In this document: positions 14,851 through 17,710 of the stretch, in pieces
Layout: every line of letters starts with the position of its first letter
How positions within the stretch are numbered: the first letter of the stretch is position 1
Assembly (NCBI GenBank): GCA_001940725.1
Contig: MDVR01000021.1
Coordinates: 1-17,710, forward strand
DNA from: Candidatus Heimdallarchaeota archaeon LC_2
GTDB lineage: Archaea > Asgardarchaeota > Heimdallarchaeia > Heimdallarchaeales > Kariarchaeaceae
Direction: 5' to 3'
Length of the DNA: 17,710 nt
The notes under the pieces: model-generated
What the model saw: only the letters and a program-made list of their open reading frames with translations
What the model was told of the DNA's origin: nothing
The model's database searches: none
Program-made: the position numbers and the translations under genes

Positions 14851-15165
14851 ATGAATGAATTAAAAAATCTTGTCAATGAATTAACAGAAAATCATCCTAA
14901 ACAAATGATTGATAGAATTGACAACATATTGCAAGAGTTCAAACTTGAATACCTCGAAGCAAGAATAACACACAAAGGTCTGCATAGTTATCACGAAGGA
15001 TATGCAGTATTAAAAGAAGAAATAGAAGAACTCTGGGATGAAATTAAAAAACGTTCACCAGTTAATGATAAATTATTCAAAGAAGCAATTCAAGTGGGAG
15101 CGATGGCATTAGCGTTTATTCATGAATTATTGGAAACGCCACTATTGAATGAAGAAAACAAATAA
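14851..15165 (+). CDS. MazG-like (all-alpha NTP pyrophosphohydrolase superfamily) protein
   Basis: This 104-aa helical protein contains YHEGYAVLKEEIEELWDEI (48-66), which carries the EExxE metal-binding helix of MazG-like nucleotide pyrophosphohydrolases, and KEAIQVGAMALAFIHEL (77-93), which resembles the second helix of small MazG-like proteins of phages and prokaryotes. The usual Asp of the ExxD motif is Gln81 here, as in relatives with an 'EAIQvaAMAL' pattern, so activity is not certain. The expected role is hydrolysis of (d)NTPs to monophosphates plus pyrophosphate, either in nucleotide pool cleaning or in a regulatory role. The small size suggests a dimer or tetramer. The ATG is fixed by the TATA box. 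Confidence 0.7.
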   Translation: MNELKNLVNELTENHPKQMIDRIDNILQEFKLEYLEARITHKGLHSYHEGYAVLKEEIEELWDEIKKRSPVNDKLFKEAIQVGAMALAFIHELLETPLLNEENK

Positions 15166-15283
15166 TTGATAAAAATAAGTCACCAGAATAGCATATAAGA
15201 GGAAGAATGTGAAAGATTAATCCTTGAGAATTGATTTATTAAATATTCTAGACATTTATTTTCACCATATAAATCGAGTAATA

Positions 15284-15293
15284 TTTTTAAATT
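15284..15293 (+). promoter_or_regulatory. TATA box of the coiled-coil membrane protein gene
   Basis: TTTTTAAATT is centred about 27 nt before the ATG at 15316. The mRNA should be leaderless. Confidence 0.6.
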
Positions 15294-15315
15294 AGAACTT
15301 CCCTAATATATACAG

Positions 15316-16161
15316 ATGGATTGGAGGACACAACAATTTTTCTTTTATGGAATATTGCTCGTTTCGGCATTACTATTGGTTTATTTCGCCTTTAAACGAA
15401 AAAACTCAATATCGAAAAACAAAATTGCAGTAAAACAGGGTTGGCAAAGTTACAAACAAAATATTAGAGCTCAGAAAGCAGGTTTTGAAACACCTGAAAA
15501 TTATCAAAAGGGAATAATATTAGGATTTCTAAATCAAAAAGCTCAGCAATTTTTATATTCATCTGGGTTTAATTCTGTAGATTCAATGGTTATGTACTGG
15601 CAAAATGTAAAATCTAACATAAATTATTTCCTTGAATCTGATACAGACATTATGAACCAAAAGATGATAAATGATATTACAACTCTTCAACAATTAAGTA
15701 ATTTGGAAAATCATTTACAGCCATATTTTGGAGAATTGAACCAGTTCATTGCTGAAACAAATCGAATATTGAGTATTCAAATAAGCCTTTTAAATTTATT
15801 TGAAACAGAGAATGCCGTGTTATTTACTACCTTAAGACATGCTCAGCTTGAAAATCATAGAAGGAATTTTGATAAAATTCAGGGCAAATTAAAAAGTGTT
15901 CAAGAAAATTTTAATTCAGAATTTAAAATCAGAAAGGATTGGTTCACTCAATGGCAAAACTATATGTCCCCAATGTGGATAACAGGAAATCAAAAGATAA
16001 TATCACTAAAAAATATTTCTAGTATTATTAACGCATCACTCGATACCGAAGAATTTAGATTACTCAATTTACTTGATTCTCAGAAACAGAGACAAAGTCT
16101 AGAAGTAAATCCGTTTTTGGAAAAAGAACTAGGATTTCAAATTGTTATGTTAATGCAATGA
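15316..16161 (+). CDS. membrane-anchored helical/coiled-coil hypothetical protein
   Basis: This 281-aa protein has a single N-terminal membrane helix (about residues 8-26, FFFYGILLVSALLLVYFAF) followed by a basic KRKNSISKNK stretch, so the rest is likely cytoplasmic. The remainder is nearly all helix, rich in Gln, Asn, Leu and Ile, with long polar heptad-like segments (about 95-215) suggesting a coiled coil or helical bundle. No enzyme motif or cysteine pair is visible. The layout is like that of membrane-tethered scaffold or septation-type proteins, but I cannot assign a family. It ends 49 bp before the convergent amidohydrolase gene. Confidence 0.65.
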   Translation: MDWRTQQFFFYGILLVSALLLVYFAFKRKNSISKNKIAVKQGWQSYKQNIRAQKAGFETPENYQKGIILGFLNQKAQQFLYSSGFNSVDSMVMYWQNVKSNINYFLESDTDIMNQKMINDITTLQQLSNLENHLQPYFGELNQFIAETNRILSIQISLLNLFETENAVLFTTLRHAQLENHRRNFDKIQGKLKSVQENFNSEFKIRKDWFTQWQNYMSPMWITGNQKIISLKNISSIINASLDTEEFRLLNLLDSQKQRQSLEVNPFLEKELGFQIVMLMQ

Positions 16162-16210
16162 AATCAGATCTATTGATATTTTATTCTTTATAATAATAAA
16201 ATAAAATACA

Positions 16211-17638
16211 TTAAAGCCAACCTTCATCCACTGATTTAACCATTTGAGAATTTGCTTTTCGCCAATCTTTTTCTGAATCATGATATATCCTCCTTGCATG
16301 CCTATTTGCTGCATCATACAATTTGAAGAAGTCGAAAGAAGTGAATTCATTGGATTTATAGATAATTTTCCCATTGATAATAACATTAGCCACCTCTGTT
16401 CCATTAGATGAGTGAACCAAATTAGGAATAAAATTGTGAAAAGGCTTGAATATCCAAGGAGTCATATTCAAATTTTGCAAATCGAATGTTATCACATCTG
16501 CTTGTTTTCCTTCTTTGAGACTCCCAATTTTATCTTCCAAACCAAGAACTTTGGCACCACCTATAGTAGCCATTTCCAAAACCTGCCAAGCAGGTAGTAT
16601 GGTCGGATCACGATGAAGAATTTTCCCGAAAACACTTGCACTTCTCATTTCCCTAAACATATTATGATTACCAGGTCCAGGAGCTTGATCTGTGCCTAAA
16701 CCAGCAATTCCCCCGATGTCTGTGTAGTGATGCAATGGTGGAACAATTCCATCTATTGTTGCAATTGAACTTTGACATGATGCCATCTTTACTCCTTTTT
16801 GAACCATCAATTCCCTCTCAGATTCCGTTGTATCATGAATATGTGCGGCAATCAGATTGTTATCTAATAATTTGTTATCATTTAGAACAGAAACAGTCGA
16901 TGCATCAGTCCCGTACCTTCTTTTAATCTGTAATCTTTCACGCTCACCTTGAGCAATGTGCATATGGATCCTAGATTTATTCTCTTCAGAAAGATCTTTT
17001 ATTGTGGATAGCAAATCTAAGGATATCATATCTAAAGCCTGAGGACCATACATACATGAAACTAAATCGGAATTCTCATATTCTTTAAAGAGTTCATTAG
17101 TTTTTTTAATTCCTTTTTCTCCTTTAGATTTGTTAAATTTGTAAAGTTCATTTGGCTTCAACTTACTTCTTTTGTTTGAAACTTCATTTATGGTTTCCGT
17201 TGCAACAACACGTACCCCTAAAGGTAAATAAACTTCCTCAACCAATTTTCGGACATCGGTTGAAAATTCGGCAAATGTAGTTGTTCCAGTTTGTACCCCT
17301 TCTAGCACACCTAACTTAGATCCCAAGATACGATCTGTGTCTCTGAGATGGGAAGAAAATGGGGCGATACCTTTGTTCATCCATTCTATTTCAGGCAAAT
17401 CTTGCGCTGCGCCCCTTAATAGGGTTAGCCCTGAATGGAAATGTACATTTATCAATCCAGGCATTGTAATCATGCCTTTACCATCAATGACTACATCGGC
17501 GTTTGAATAATCAAATTTCTTCATTGGTCCAACATAGGAAATCTTGTTTTCGTTGATTCCCAATCCACCATTATCTATAATTCCAAGATTTTTATTTTCG
17601 AAGGTAAGAAGAATTGAATTAATTATAGCAATATCCAT
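16211..17638 (-). CDS. amidohydrolase of the TrzA/MtaD/AtzA-like group
   Basis: This 475-aa protein has the amidohydrolase layout: a small beta domain at both ends around a TIM barrel. Metal ligands are visible as NVHFH (His66, His68), MHIAQ (His227), AHIHD (His266) and GLGTD (Asp317). MPGLINVHFH and GSLKEGKQADVITFD are typical of the chlorohydrolase/S-adenosylhomocysteine deaminase group. The residue after His227 that is usually Glu (HxxE) is Gln230 (AQGERE), and AtzA/TrzN-like relatives vary here, so the substrate cannot be named. It could be an aminohydrolase on an S-adenosyl, guanine-like or other N-heterocyclic compound. A C-terminal helical extension ends the protein. The ATG at 17638 has a TATA-like element about 30 nt upstream. 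Confidence 0.85.
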   Translation of the reverse strand: MDIAIINSILLTFENKNLGIIDNGGLGINENKISYVGPMKKFDYSNADVVIDGKGMITMPGLINVHFHSGLTLLRGAAQDLPEIEWMNKGIAPFSSHLRDTDRILGSKLGVLEGVQTGTTTFAEFSTDVRKLVEEVYLPLGVRVVATETINEVSNKRSKLKPNELYKFNKSKGEKGIKKTNELFKEYENSDLVSCMYGPQALDMISLDLLSTIKDLSEENKSRIHMHIAQGERERLQIKRRYGTDASTVSVLNDNKLLDNNLIAAHIHDTTESERELMVQKGVKMASCQSSIATIDGIVPPLHHYTDIGGIAGLGTDQAPGPGNHNMFREMRSASVFGKILHRDPTILPAWQVLEMATIGGAKVLGLEDKIGSLKEGKQADVITFDLQNLNMTPWIFKPFHNFIPNLVHSSNGTEVANVIINGKIIYKSNEFTSFDFFKLYDAANRHARRIYHDSEKDWRKANSQMVKSVDEGWL

Positions 17639-17662
17639 TGAAGTCTCGAATACTCATACACA

Positions 17663-17676
17663 ATTTGTATTTATTA
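17663..17676 (-). promoter_or_regulatory. candidate TATA region of the amidohydrolase gene
   Basis: On the minus strand AATAAATACAAAT lies 25-38 nt before the ATG at 17638, a fair fit to a leaderless archaeal promoter. Confidence 0.4.
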
Positions 17677-17682
17677 TCATGT

Positions 17683-17710
17683 TCCACATTATTTGTACAC
17701 ATTATGTGGA
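17683..17710. repeat. short inverted repeat at the window edge
   Basis: TCCACAT (17683-17689) and ATGTGGA (17704-17710) are perfect inverse copies 14 bp apart, just upstream of the amidohydrolase promoter. It could be an operator or an element end; the sequence stops here, so it cannot be judged. Confidence 0.35.

Noticed and set aside
16150..16404. Minus-strand 84-codon ORF overlapping the amidohydrolase C-terminus
   Set aside because: It is an alternative frame inside a clear amidohydrolase gene.
1..17710. tRNA or rRNA genes
   Set aside because: No T-arm GTTCRANNC context with a matching acceptor stem and no rRNA-like conserved stretch was noticed on either strand. This was by eye only; a tRNAscan or Infernal run would be decisive.

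Overview
The window looks like chromosome from an Asgard archaeon, most likely Heimdallarchaeia-like (my inference). The support is: low G+C; two Ras/Rab-type small GTPase genes; archaeal TATA boxes (TTTAAATA-like) centred about 27 nt before the ATG, so that most transcripts should be leaderless; frequent TTG starts; and a surface protein with Ig-like repeats and a single C-terminal anchor. No rRNA, tRNA or CRISPR array was seen.

Layout. 1-1112: a 491-bp tandem duplication that copies the promoter and first ~95 codons of a surface-protein gene. Only the last copy (826-3447) continues into the full 873-codon gene. 3538-5952: an unknown protein with a possible 5' frameshift, a YiiM-like MOSC protein, and an intact seven-helix membrane protein. 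5988-7241: a small minus-strand gene, an N-terminally truncated paralogue of the seven-helix protein, and the tail of a methyl-accepting chemotaxis protein (MCP) gene. 7519-8597: a small-GTPase gene split inside its P-loop by a 508-bp element with terminal inverted repeats and a 4-bp target duplication. Excising the element in silico restores the reading frame exactly. 8779-11464 (minus strand): a decayed three-gene operon. It holds a full-length seven-helix paralogue with three in-frame stops, a broken ~119-codon gene, and a CxxC protein whose first 113 codons are exactly triplicated in frame. 11720-12238: an intact Rab-like GTPase. 12334-14278: a TnpB-only IS200/IS605-type element whose TnpB lacks the usual RuvC-II glutamate and carries a possible substitute in a DEYWTS motif. 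14464-16161: a very basic 80-aa protein, a MazG-like protein and a membrane-anchored coiled-coil protein. 16211-17638 (minus strand): a TrzA/MtaD-type amidohydrolase.

How it fits together. Much of the window (seven-helix proteins, MCP tail, GTPases, CxxC protein) suggests membrane-linked sensing and GTPase signalling, but a large share of these genes is broken. The main story is active remodelling: mobile-element insertion, exact tandem amplification and nonsense decay side by side with intact genes. The two tandem repeats show no differences between copies. They are therefore either very recent or assembly artefacts, and raw reads would decide this.
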